DNA of 49,223 bases from Plantago elongata (lineage: Eukaryota > Streptophyta > Magnoliopsida > Lamiales > Plantaginaceae). Where the stretch lies: assembly GCA_036897095.1 (NCBI GenBank), contig JAYMSP010000503.1, forward strand, positions 1 through 49,223, in the 5' to 3' direction. Of this stretch, positions 21,545-33,289 are shown in pieces; position 1 is the stretch's first letter, and each line of letters opens with the position of its first letter. The notes below the pieces were generated by a model. It had not been told where the DNA came from. It saw nothing but the letters and a program-made list of their open reading frames with translations, and did no database searches. A program made the position numbers and the translations under genes.

Positions 21545-24500
21545 CTAAAAGTGCTGAACCTTGAATTTCCACTCCCCTTGATGTGGATCATATGAAACAA
21601 ACTCAGCTCCTATCTCAGCAGCTTTCTCAACCAACTTCTTTTCAAATCTCTGCACGTGAGGCCCATCGGTGTATTGTTTGCCTGTCACTTTACCAGTACA
21701 TTTCACATTACGTAGAGTGATTTCAGCAGGTCGATTCAGCCCCTGCCCAACTGGTGGCCTCTTCCTGCCATCCATGTAAACAATGACCTCGCCTTTGTTA
21801 AAATGGATAATTGTCTGCAAATCCAGGCCGCGAACATCTACTTCTCCAAGAAATTTCACACTTCCTATTCCATTTCGCCCCACTAAAAAATCTTTGACAT
21901 GACTGCAGTATCCAGGTTGAGCTATTTCACTAGCTTCCAACTCCTCTATTGAGGGTTCAGAGTAGTAGTCTCCATTTGGAAGCTTCGGCATTGAAACATC
22001 ATCAACCTCGATTGAGTTTACATTGACTTGGAAACTAGCACGAGCTTTGTGTTCAGAAGCCTCACCTGCTATTTATAGATCAAACAGTAAAGAATCTATT
22101 AATAAAAATAAGGGTCAAATAATCCAGATAATTATAAGTACGAGCAACAACCTAGTTTTCACTGAAAAAAACAATAGAGCATGCAATCTTCACATTCGTC
22201 ATTTTTCACAGCAAACAAAATATATTTTGGTAGTAAAATCGTAGATTGTAGTGCCAGTGGATTAAAGTAGTGATCTACTATCTATAGAAGAAAGCTAAAA
22301 GAATACTTATTGTAGAATTCTTCAAATAAACATCTCCCGGACTTATTCCCTCTGATTTTTATTTATATATTTTTATTCTAAAATGTAGTAGTTCTTTGTG
22401 ATCTTTTTAAGGGTGTGCTCAATGCTGGATTGCTTTATGGTTATTTTAGGACACATTTATTTTGTTGCATTGTATCTCAAAATTTATTTACAACAGATGT
22501 AAAATGGTATAGGGATGGCAATCTTCACTTACCGTGTGGTTGTTGCCCAGGGTTGGTTGTGGTAACTTGTCCAGGTTGTAAAGCATTCAGAACAGGTGCT
22601 CCAGGACTTCTTGATGTTACTGATGCAATAAAAAATGGAGATGCATGTGAGGACTGACAATCATTAGGATGTGTTTGCTGAGTGAAAGTGGGGAATGGGC
22701 CAAAGTTTAAGATTGTACATTGTGCTGGAACTGAAGGACTGGGGAAACCTTGACAGGCAAAATTTTGCAATGGAGGCCAAACCAGATTTGAGGGTAGCTC
22801 CGTAGGAAACATGATAGCAAATACGAAGCCTTGTGATTGATGGACAGACAAATTAGCGGAAGAAGAGGGTGACAAACTTGAGATGAGCGGACCAAATGCT
22901 GCAGTGACTGTAGAGGGGTCTGAGGATGTTGAAGGACCGAACATGTTCGCTGGTCTGCCAAAAGGCTCAAGAGGTCCAGGTTTACCTCTGTTATTCAACT
23001 TATAATCCTCCCACCTCAATTCCTCATGGCATTTGTCCTTATAAATTGTCATTGCAGATATTGATTGCATCATCACCCGAGTAGGAATTTCTGGTGTACA
23101 TGTAGCAAGATAAGGTACTATTGAAGTACCGCGGCACTGGTTCCCAGCTGTAGATCCTACAATGATAATCTACAATTAACATCTTTTACCAATTAACTAT
23201 AAATCCAAAATAAAGCACAAATAATCATGATTGTTTTATTTTTCAATGAAATTATGATATATTCTTTTATTTGTTGTGAGCAATTAAAACAAAATTTCAG
23301 GCCATTCTCCTACCCAATCGTGTGGTTCTAAAGTACCCAAATAAGAGACTTTCAAATTCTGCAATGAAAGATGATCGATAATAAGATTCTTATTGTTATT
23401 GGATCTTGCATGCCAGAAATCAACAGGCAAGCAAGCTCAATTAAATTCAGAAGATTCCCTTTTTCACAAAAATAAAATAAAAATACATTGCATTTTCTTG
23501 GAGATCTATCTTTGATTGGATGGCCCAAATTTGTTAAAATTAAGACAGTCTTCAGCAGGAATGTTAGAACAACCCAATAACTGCGCAACTTACCTACAAA
23601 GCATGATGAATTGAAACCCGTTGATGCACCCATGGAAGCTACACCGCTAAACAATGTATTTCCTGCAGAACAATTGGATGTTTGCCCTGAAGCTGCCAAT
23701 TGAATAGAAAAATTGTCAGATAATTTCATCATTGAGACCTCATAGTATTTCAGTGCTAAAAGAAAAATGTTGATCCTTGTGCAATATATATTGCAGAGGA
23801 AAATGGGATGCATAATGGCGAATCAATGGATCAGGATATTCAGTATAATTTATAGCTAGTATCAAATCCCTGATAGAAGTTGGTCAGATTTCCTTGTCGG
23901 TTGTATAGTAACTTAATAAGATCTACATAAACATCATTAGTTCATGACAGCATGACACAGTTAGCTTCATTAGTATCACATAATATGTACAGCTTTCACT
24001 AATTGTTTGTCAAAGTGTTTATAGGCGAGTGGCAAGCTGAGACACCCGTAACCATGAGGTCACGGGTTTGATTCCCCGAAATGGGTGATTATATTCTCTG
24101 AATAGAGATTGATGGTGATTTGCATCTAGAATCGATTGATAAATTCGTCTCGTTCAACAATTGTAATTGTAATGCTATATTTCATGTTAATTAATAAAAA
24201 AATAATATGTACAGCTTCATATCAAAAAACATGGAGTTGCAATTGCATGCCAACAAATTTCACAGAAAGCAATACAAGAAGTAGCAACACGTTTCTCTTC
24301 GATAATTTTTCTCATAACCACCGATGCTTAACAAAAAAAAAAAAAGATGAAGAAACAAAACTTAACTTGATGGTGGAACTCGAAAGTTGGGCGAACTGCA
24401 CGCAGATAGTGGTGGTATTCCACAGGATGGCACATCCCTTTCAAATGGAGATGAAGTACCAGCATAATTCGACGGACCTGGGAAAGGACCAAAACGAGCT

Positions 24501-26337
24501 GGAGTGCTATTAAACAAACTACTTGAAGGGGCACTGGTAGAGCTGGTGCTTTGCCCAAAACAAGTTTTACTATCTTGAAACTCTGTAAAACCAGAATGAA
24601 ACAGAAACTTTTGTTAGTAGATATCTTCCATTAAAAATTTCTCTTCTGAGGAAAACAAACAATTGTGTTTTCTTTTAACGAATGAGACTGAGGGACAGCG
24701 GGACCATCAATATTCACGACGACATCAAAATGCTAACTAAACAAATATAATGAAATTTTCCTCTCTCGCTTTTGGGTTTGTCCTGTTCTGCGCTCAATCA
24801 CTTCAAATTAACATCAACATTCTAAAACAAAGTCTATTTAACAAAATCAGGCCATTCTCCTTCCTAGTTCCAATAGCATGTAACCGTAGAAACCCTACCC
24901 AAAAACACCCCACTTTTGCCCGAAGTAACCAAAACGTGATATTGTAATTGCATCTTGCATGCAAGAATTCAATGTAAGAACTACAAAATTAAAATTCTTC
25001 TGTAATCAACTACAAAGCTTGATGAAGTACTACCAGATTGAGATGATTGATTGAGACCCGTTGATGCACCCATGGCATCTACACCACCACCGCCAAACAA
25101 TGTATTTCCTGCAGAACAATCGGATGTTTGCCCCCCAGCTGCCAATTAAATAGAAAAATTGTCAGAGACCTCATATATAGTGTTCCAGAGCTAAAAAGAA
25201 AAATGTTGATCCTTGTGCAATATATATAATGCAGAGAAAAATGGGATGCATGATGGTGAATCAATGGATCAGGATATTAAGTATAACAATATTTAAGATG
25301 CAGCTTCATATAATAAAACATGGAGTTTCAATTGCATGTCAACAAGATTTCACAGAAACCAATACAAGAAGTAACAACATGTTTCTCTTTGAAGTAATTC
25401 GCATAACCACTGATGCTTAAATAAAAAAAGATGAAGAAACAAAACTTAACTTGATGGAACTCCAAAGCTTGGCGGGCTGCTCCCAAATAGTGGTGTTCTT
25501 CCAGTGGATGTCACATTGCTTCCAAAAGGAGATGATCCACCAGCATAATTTGACGGAACAATGAAAGGACCAAAAGGAGCTGGAGTGCCATACAACAAAC
25601 TCCCTACAGGGACACTGTTTGTGGTTGAGCTGGTGCTTTGCCCAAAACAGATCTTATCATCTTGTAACTCTGCAAAACCAGAATCAAACGTACAATCTCG
25701 TTACACAGATCTTTAATTAAAAATTTCGTGAGGAAAACAAACAATTCATATTTCCTTTCAACAAATGAGACTGAGGGACCGTGTGACAATCAATATTCAC
25801 AAATCCTTGAACGGATAAGAAGAACGACGACATCAACATGCTAACTCAACTTTCTCCTTTGTCCAGTTCCCCGCTCAATCACTTCCAGTCAACATACATT
25901 CTATTAGGGAAAAAAATAACGCCATATAGCAAGTAATCGTACCCAAAAACCTCCCACTCTCACCTCGAGCTAATCAAAACATAATGTCATAATCGCAACT
26001 TACATGCAATAATTGAACGTAAGGACCACAAATTTCAATTCCTTCTGGTGATCAACTAATCACCGAAAACTACCCTAAATCCTTAACAAAATCTAATGCA
26101 ACGCTATTCATTAACGACACTACGTGAATACTAGTACGAGTTCATCTTCATAACACCAAACGAACAAAATCAGTCAAAAACCTTCACATATCACAATCAA
26201 TTAAACAAACCGTAACTAGCATGCGTGATCATATAGTACAATTAATGGAAATTGACATCGAATAAGTGAGCATTGTAATCGAAATTGAGAGAACGGAGTG
26301 AAAGTTGTAACTTACGAGGAGCAGTAAAAGCCACCAT
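21545..26337 (-). CDS. NUP98-like nucleoporin, paralogue 1 (601 aa)
   Basis: NUP98 lines the nuclear pore channel with FG repeats, binds the mRNA export factor RAE1 through a GLEBS motif, and docks by a C-terminal autoproteolytic domain. Seven exons, all internal introns phase 1: 26316-26337, 25451-25669, 25034-25138, 24367-24582, 23594-23692, 22533-23156, 21545-22065. Residues 8-220 come from two copies of an exon pair and keep some FG motifs (CFGQS, PLFGSS, SFGVP). Exon 6 opens with a GLEBS-like segment (RGTSIVPYLAT, QSISAMTIYKDKCHEELRWEDY). Residues ~454-601 are the autoproteolytic domain (MPKLPNGDYYSEPSI, GSVKFLGEVDV, PPVGQGLNRPAEITL). It stops directly after VQHF, so the Ser that would follow the scissile bond is absent. 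It is shorter than typical plant NUP98 (~1000 aa) and lacks the linker exons of paralogue 2. Confidence 0.85.
23594..25669 (-). repeat. Tandem duplication of an exon pair in NUP98-like 1
   Basis: Exons 2+3 (25451-25669, 25034-25138) and exons 4+5 (24367-24582, 23594-23692) are copies of each other, together with intron sequence between and around them. Intron landmarks such as ATCCTTGTGCAATATATAT (about 23772 and 25209) and AACATGGAGTT-CAATTGCATG (about 24227 and 25317) recur. All four exons begin and end in phase 1, so either pair can be skipped or included without a frameshift. Confidence 0.85.
23996..24201 (+). mobile_element. tRNA-derived SINE with 16-bp target duplication
   Basis: The ~206-bp element is flanked by identical 16-mers ATAATATGTACAGCTT (23980-23995 and 24202-24217). 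It contains a pol III B box (GGGTTTGATTCCC, 24064-24076), an A-box-like stretch (about 24028-24040, AGTGGCAAGCTGA), and ends in an A-rich tail (TAATAAAAAA). It lies in the intron between exons 4 and 5 of NUP98-like 1. The other copy of that duplicated intron lacks it, so it arrived after the exon-pair duplication. Confidence 0.85.
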
Positions 26338-26435
26338 CTTTTTTGAAGGAAACGTGTAAAGCGATTGGGAGAAGAATCACAGTGAAAATGACTTTTGAAT
26401 CGAGTATATTCTGAATCTGAAAATTAATGCAGCAG

Positions 26436-26446
26436 ATTTATATATT
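26436..26446 (-). promoter_or_regulatory. Candidate TATA box of NUP98-like paralogue 1
   Basis: AATATATAAAT on the minus strand lies about 100 bp upstream of the ATG at 26337. Confidence 0.4.
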
Positions 26447-27340
26447 ACTAATACGCAGAAAATTTTTTTGGAGTAGCTTTGAGTGAACGCGAAGCTAATT
26501 TAAAATACTTATGTTTACTTGCGGCTAATCGCATGCAAAACGGTTTTAGGGAGAAAATAACATTACAGGTCCCCCAGCTTTCAGGTATTTACTGTGTTGA
26601 TGTTTTCACTTTCTTACTTTTGCGTTTTGATGCTCTTTCTTCTCCCTCCCTCCTTTCTTTTCTTGTTTAATTTTGACTTTTAACATATTATTTTTTTATA
26701 TAAATATCATATTATGATTGAGTAGGAGTTTAGTTTTTATATAAATATCATATTGTAATTGGGTAGGAGTTGAAGTGATAAATCCACACATTCACAGTAT
26801 AATTATGAAAAGAACTATAAGTATATTTATGAAATATTTTAATTTATGCTGGTTGAAATTGGAGCGGCTCTATCTTTTTATATTAGGGAATTCAAAGTTC
26901 AAGTTTATAGATAGAGAGGATAAGAATGTATTCGAACAAAATCTCATAACAAACAATAATTCGAGATACATTATTCCTTCTTTTCATGTTTTATTTCTTT
27001 TATCATATGTTACATTTTGTACTAATTGTTGATCCGATCTAAGCCAAATTATGTAATTTCCTAGTAAAACAAAAAAGAGGGACATTGCATTCCATGTGAG
27101 AAAACATTGACAAATGACAGTTTCTTGAATTAAAGGTTCAGTGATTTTTTATAATCTCAAGTAAAATAAACTCCAAATTCAGATTACAATGACTCGTCAA
27201 CTACAAATTGACTAACTCACATGGGCTTCTACTAACATTCTTGACCTCAGGGCAAAGAAAGAAAACAGACACAGAAGAATGAACAAAAGGAGTAGAAGCT
27301 CCAGAAGAACTAGTTCACACTTGATATATATGACTGAAGG
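26447..27340. other. Intergenic DNA between the NUP98-like genes
   Basis: Contains the promoter of paralogue 1 and the 3' flank of paralogue 2. A direct duplication of about 60 bp occurs at 26695-26770 (TATATAAATATCATATT twice). No gene is visible. Confidence 0.5.
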
Positions 27341-30300
27341 CTAAAAGTGCTCGACTCTGAATTTCCACTCTGCTCTAATCGGATTATACGAAACAAATTG
27401 AGCTCCTTGCACAGTGGCCACCTTCATCAACTTCCTTTCCAATTTTTGCACCAGGGGTCCATCAGTATGCTGCTCCCCTGTATTTTTGCTAAAGCATTTG
27501 ACGTTGAGAAGAGTGATTTCAGCCGGCCGATTGAGCCCTTGCCCCACTGGGGGCTTCTGTCTTTCGTCTGAATAAACAATCACTTCACGTTCGTTGAACT
27601 GGATAATTGATGAAATATCAAGCTGGCGGATGTCTGTTTCTCCAAGAAACTTGATGCTTCCTTTGTCTTTCCGTCCCACAACAAAATTCTTCACACGACT
27701 GCAGAATCCTGGGTCAACTTTCTCCTTATCTTCCAGCTCCTTGATGGAAGGTTCTGTATAGTAGTCTTCCAATGGAAGCTTTGGCAATAGAGCTGAAACA
27801 TCAGCAGTATTTTTCTTGTTCATAGACGGATTGTCAGCTTCATGCAACTTCTCTATAACCAGAGAGCCTTTCTCTTGCAAAAGAGTATCATTGTTAATCT
27901 CAATAGAGTTCGCATTCACTTGGAAGCAAGGGCTAGTGCGGGCTTCTTCTTCACAAACTTCACCTGTAACTTGTAAACATTAACTAGTTAGAAATCTGTT
28001 TTTATAATTTTATATATCACATGTACAATCTGGCCTTTATGCTTAACAAAAATATGTTTAAGTTTGTGTGATGTTATGTATCTGTGAATATTTGTTCTTA
28101 AAATTGAAAATTCATAATGAACTGGTCTTGATTCATGTCATAAAATTTAGAATAAATGTTGTGATGTAAGATTGTTCACAGAATAAGAAGACTGACCTTT
28201 CTTGCTTATATCCAAACGAGCATGATGTTGTCCAGACATTGTGTTCATGACCCAGGCCCTAGGGTTCTCACGTGGCAAAGGAGCAACAGAACAGGTATCT
28301 TCTTTATGACTGAAAAATGGTACCTGTAACAAAATTGCATTTGTTAAAAATCTGTACTTGTAAGAACATGTAAGGAAAAACAAAGTGACTGGCAAACATT
28401 ATGGTATAAATCAAACAAAAAAGTCCATAATATGTTGCATACTCATTGCTCTCACCTTAGATCCACTGCTCTGAGCTGCTGGTAAACTGATGCGTCTTGA
28501 CATGTGTTTGATTCTATATGTAGATGCCATTCTGAAAGGTGTAGGATTTTCCAAGACCTGCCTCTATGTATCAGAAACAAAGACGAATAAGCAACTAAAC
28601 ACAATGAAAATAAAGAATTCCAATTGTCAAAACAACAGTACACCAGTTGAAACTTACAGGCAAGCTAGAAATTCCACGTGTAAATGGAGTCACTGCTCCG
28701 GCTTGAGTATTGATTGGAGATCGCAGGCTAAATGGATCCATCACCAAACCCAGGGTGCTTGAAGAGGCACACCTATCAACAAGAAGAAGATTATACACTT
28801 TAGAAATCTCAAGTCTTAACTTTGGCACTGTATACCGTAGTTATAAATACACATGCTCTCCTTAAAAGTGAAATCTTACAGAATGAATATTAACACAATT
28901 TAACAACAGAACGTTTATCATACATGAACTTTACATTTTAATGTGAAATTATTATAATTGATTTATTTAAGTAGTTCTAAATGAAGGGTCAGGTTCTCTT
29001 ACTGCTGCCCATTGATGAACTGGTTGCCAACTTCTGCCACAGTTGCTGAGCTGCTTGGAACTTTGAAATGGATAAGAAGAGTACAAAATTAGTCACATGA
29101 ATGAAGATGCTATCTCATTACACAAATGAAGACAATAAGAGAGTTCACTTACACTGCGCTGGTTGATTTGGGATGGTAGCAGAGATTTGTCCAGGATGCG
29201 AAAAACTCAGAACAGGCATGCAAGTACCTAATGTTGTTACTGAGGTAGACCACATAGACGGGATGATCGTGGAGCTAGTAAATGTTGTGGCTATTTGAGA
29301 GGACTGGTAATTATTTGAAGTCACTAACTGGGCGGAAGGGGTAAATGAATTTGGCTGAAAGTTCCAGCTCTTTGCAGGCATGGAGGTGAAGGAGTTTGTG
29401 ATGTTAGGGCTAAAAGGTGCTTGTGAACTAGGAGTAAATAGATTGGTCCGGGAAAAGGGATTTTCTGAAACAGGTCCAGGTGTCATAGGGATTGTACTTG
29501 AAGGAGTGACAAAGGGTTGTGATTGAGTAGCAAATGCATTGGTCTGCGGAGAGAATGGGTTTGCTGAACTACAATTCCAAGGAGTATTGGTTGCTGTGCT
29601 TGTGGGAGTTATGAAGCTTTGTGACTGAGTAGCAAAGAAATTGGTCTGCTGAGAGAAGGGATTTGCAGAACTATTATTCCAGGGAGTTGATGTTGTTGTA
29701 CTTGTACGACTCATGAAGGGTTGTGACTGAGTAGCAAATGAATTGGTCTGCGAAGAGAACAGACTTGCAGAACTATTATTCCAAGAAGTAGAGGTCGTAC
29801 TTGTAGGAGTATTAAACGCTTGTGATTGAGTAGCAAATGGATTGGTCTGCGAAAAGAAGGAATTTGCAGAACTACTATTCCAAGGAGTTGATGTTGTTGT
29901 AGTTGAAGGAGCAACAAAGGCTTGTGGCTGAGTAGCAAATGGATTGTTCTGTGGAGAGAAGAGACTTGCAGAACTATTATTCCAAGAAGTAGACGTCGTA
30001 CTTGAAGGATTAACAAAGGCTTGTGATTGAGTAGCAAATGGATTGGTTTGCGAAGAGAAGGGATTTGCAGAACTATTATTCCAAGGAGTAGATGTGGTTG
30101 TACTTGCAGGAGTAACAAAGGCTTGTGATCGATTAGCAAATGGATTGGTCTGCGCAGAGAAGGGATTTGCTGTAATTGCAGGAGTAACAGAGGCTTGTGA
30201 TTGAGTAGAGAAGAAATTGGTTTGTGCAGAGAAGGGATTTACTGTACTTGCAGAAGTAACAGAGGCTTGTGATTGAGTAGAGAATAAATTGGTCTGAGAG

Positions 30301-32472
30301 AAGGGGCTTGCTGTAACATTTGCAGGAGTCATGGTGGTTGTACTTCCCGGATTAAACCAGTTTTGTGATTGAGGGGAAAATACATTAGTGGAGGAAGAGA
30401 ATGAGAAGGGACTTACAGATGTAGTCGGGGCAAATATGTTTGAGCTATTGGTAGAGAATGGATTTGTTGCTGGACTTGGTGTGGGAAAGGTGGTTGTGCT
30501 ATAAGGATTGAGAAAGTTTGGCGACTGAGGAGCAAATGGATTTCTCTGAGTAGAAAAGGGATTGTTGGAAATCGTAGAAGAATAGTTTGATGGAGCATTA
30601 AAAGGGGATTGTGAATTTGATCTAAATGGACCAAAGGGGGAATTGGATGTAGTTTGGTTTGAAGTTGTTGGTTGACAGAACATGGTTGCTGGAGTGCCAC
30701 ATTGAACACCAATAGGTCTGCTTACACCTAGAGAAACAGGAAATACAGAATGGTCAGTGCTGCTCAGTAGCAAAATATAAATTACCAACTACTGCTAAAA
30801 GATAACATGAGTATAATATATGCCACATGCTTACCTTTCTCATTCTCTAGAATCTTTGCCTCGTAATCCTCAAACCTCAGCTCCTCGTGACTTTTGTCAT
30901 TGTAAACTTGCATCGCAGAAATTGACTGAAATTTGATAAGACCTTGATCAAATCCCTGTGTTGCAACATAAGGCGCAATTGCACTTCCCCGGCGCATGAT
31001 ACCTGACACATATAAACAGAAAATCGCAGTATGAGCCACTTGATAGGCTATAGTATACAAAAAAGGTCTGCTCCCTGCATATGCTGAAGTTGACAAAATT
31101 CATGAATGCTTAGAAATCCAAATTCAATTGTCGTCAAATTACCATTAGCATTCTCAGGACCCAAGAGAGCACACTAGATACCGTTAATATTTAGATGGTG
31201 GTACCACATGCAGAATTTGAAACTCTGATGTTAAACCTCCGCTTAGAATTCGATACACATGTCATTGCCAATTGAACTTTTGTATCGAAAAGAGGATGGC
31301 AAGAGTACACTGCCATTGCTTGGTACAGTGAAAGTGAAGTATACCAAGGCCAAAACCACGAACCAAGCCAAAACAAGATTGCAAAATAGAATCACAGAGG
31401 CTCTTAATTCAGTAGTTGAGATGCATTCCCTTGGTTCTGGATTAAAAAACACAAGCCTTATGAGTTGTAACAATATAACAAAAAGGTCCATTCCGGCAGA
31501 ATCCTAATTTTAAGCATATGGCCATGACAGAGTAAGAGCAGAAAAGTTAAACTCTCCATGACTCTGATCTGAGTAAATGGGCATCACAGAAATTGACAAA
31601 ATATTTTGAGCAATTCGATATGCTTCCTGAGTCACACGATAAGATTCCACGGAAGATCCACGTTGATTTCTGATAGTCACCTCGAACTTGGAGACGTAAT
31701 GCCCCAGAGTCCGCAGTACAAAAAGGATAATTGAAACTAAACATTTCTGGTACTAAAATTGAAGAGAGCCAAAAAATGACCTACATCAAACTGTATGAAA
31801 CTCTATCTGGATCTAACATGTAATCAACCAATACTTGAGCCTTCAACTTACCTGACGAAATGCTTGAGTTTGTGTTTCCACCAACATCCATATTGCTGCT
31901 AGATTGAAACATTCCAAAACCTGCCAATGAAACAGACAGATGATACTTATCATTCTATTTAGTCTACTGTAGAAACGTTACCTACCATAATCATCAATTC
32001 TTCATGACAGCAGGAACATGATACATGACTGTGACTCTGTGACATAGACTAAATCATATCACCAGAAAGGTTAAACAAATCCTTCATATAATAAACACTA
32101 AATTAGTAATCCTCCGCCCCAGAAAGAACAACATTACTATTTTCACGTTTTGCAGTCGAACTAATGTTAAACTGTAATGGTAAAATGTTCAATCAAATTA
32201 GATAGGTAGTATTAAACACAACCAAACACCGAAAAAACATGCTAAAAAACACTCAACTAACAAAATTCTAGGCAATTCTGCATCATAATAAGCATAAACG
32301 TTCAATCAAGCCATTTAAAGGACAGGTTTCCTCCAAAGCAATCGAAATGGACACAATATCAAGCACAGAAATTCAACAGAATTCGAGACAGAGCACATCA
32401 TAATTATCTAACAATATGAAAAAAGTTGGAAGTACACTTACGAGAATTGGAAATAGGAGCACCAAACGCCAT
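27341..32472 (-). CDS. NUP98-like nucleoporin, paralogue 2 with NPF-type repeats (955 aa)
   Basis: Nine exons in frame: 32442-32472, 31852-31920, 30835-31002, 29153-30727, 29003-29060, 28658-28772, 28456-28557, 28197-28323, 27341-27963. Residues ~34-90 hold the GLEBS-like RAE1-binding segment (RRGSAIAPYVATQG, FQSISAMQVYNDKSHEELRF). Residues 90-614, one 1575-bp exon, are a Ser/Thr/Asn/Pro-rich repeat region where F occurs as NPF, SPF, SLF or QAF; FG is almost absent (one in this exon). Exons 6-8 match the plant NUP98 linker (FRMAS..RIKHMSRRISLPA; PLPRENPRAWV). Residues ~809-955 are the autoproteolytic domain (LPLEDYYTEPSI, GSIKFLGETDI, PPVGQGLNRPAEITLLNVKC), ending at VEHF followed by TAG. It lies 1.0 kb from paralogue 1 on the same strand. 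Whether it is a working FG-type nucleoporin is open. Confidence 0.88.
29500..30340 (-). repeat. Coding minisatellite, ~95-108-bp units, in NUP98-like 2
   Basis: Seven or more diverged units can be followed by the recurring string GATTGAGTAGCAAATG (plus strand; near 29521, 29720, 29823, 29926, 30025 and variants). Each unit encodes roughly 32-36 residues of the form NPF-A-T-Q-S-Q-AF-(VTP)-STT-(ST)PWNNSSA. Unit length varies, but in multiples of three, so the frame is kept throughout. Confidence 0.85.
31556..31681 (-). pseudogene. Relic GLEBS-type exon inside an intron of NUP98-like 2
   Basis: The minus strand reads IRNQRGSSVESYRVTQEAYR followed by IAQNILSISVMPIYSDQSHG, which resembles the GLEBS exon of the same gene (RRGSAIAPYVATQG...QSISAMQVYNDKSHEE) and of paralogue 1. 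Its apparent acceptor (GAG before GTGACT) would put it out of frame with exon 2, and no donor follows. I read it as a decayed duplicate exon and left it out of the gene model. Confidence 0.6.
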
Positions 32473-32544
32473 TGTTGATTGATTCTTCCTCAGAAAGTTT
32501 TTTGTGTTGGATTGATGATGAAGATTCGGAATTTGAGTTTGAGG

Positions 32545-32553
32545 TATATATAT
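32545..32553 (-). promoter_or_regulatory. TATA box of NUP98-like paralogue 2
   Basis: A run of alternating T and A (TATATATA) about 75 bp upstream of the ATG at 32472 on the minus strand. Confidence 0.5.
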
Positions 32554-32881
32554 CTACTATTGGGAAGTGGGGACGTGTAGCTTATAAATAAAGCTAGTGG
32601 GACACGTCGATCTTAATTTCAATATATACCGTGGTTTTCTTTATTTCTTCTTTCGGACCTAATAATTTTTCCATCTTTCATCCTAGTCCTCAGTCTTATT
32701 TATTTTTATATCTAAAAGAAGGATAATTATGTCATTATATACATCAATAAGAAAATAACAAAATCCTAATGACAACTAATTCTCTCGCATATATACCTCT
32801 GGCATATTACCGATCTGGATCACCCCTTCGACCCATTCGTCATAAATTGCTCATCCTTTTCAGATTTACCTACATTGAATT

Positions 32882-33289
32882 TAGGGGTGGGAATGGTTGA
32901 TTAAAAACCATAACCAACTAATAACCATTTACTTTTCCTAAACGGTTATTAACTATAACCGTAACTGTTTAGCAACCGACCGGCTACAACTGTAACCAAC
33001 CTGACTTCAGATTACGGTTACGGTTAAAAACCAGAGTAACGATCGAGAAATTTTTTTACGAAAAAAAAAAAAATTTTGCGAATTTTTATTTTTTTTTGCA
33101 ATTTTTCACCTCGAGTAAGAAAAAGTTTTCAAAAAACTGATCAATAACCTAAACAAATGTTTATTTCCGGTTATACGACCTAACCATAACCGTTGAGAAA
33201 ATTTTTCGGTTATGTTTATGGTTATGGTTATAAACTAAATTAGAATAGTGGTTATGATTATGGTTATTAACCAACCATTCCCACCCCTA
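32882..33289. mobile_element. hAT-type non-autonomous element (408 bp)
   Basis: The ends are TAGGGGTGGGAATGGTTGAT and, at the right, its near-perfect reverse complement (ACCAACCATTCCCACCCCTA). The interior is built from short motifs GGTTAT/ATAACC in both orientations, so it could fold extensively. The 8-bp flanks ATTGAATT and GTTGGATC agree at only 5 of 8 positions, so the target duplication is eroded or absent. Confidence 0.75.

Noticed and set aside
24328-24558. 76-codon minus-strand frame in the NUP98-like 1 region.
   Set aside because: Out-of-frame shadow of exon 4 ending in a poly-T-derived Phe run.
29711-30712. Leu-rich minus-strand frames (LLLQV, LLLGIIVL repeats) that look like a membrane or LRR protein.
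   Set aside because: They are out-of-frame readings of the NUP98-like 2 minisatellite; repetition comes from the DNA repeat.
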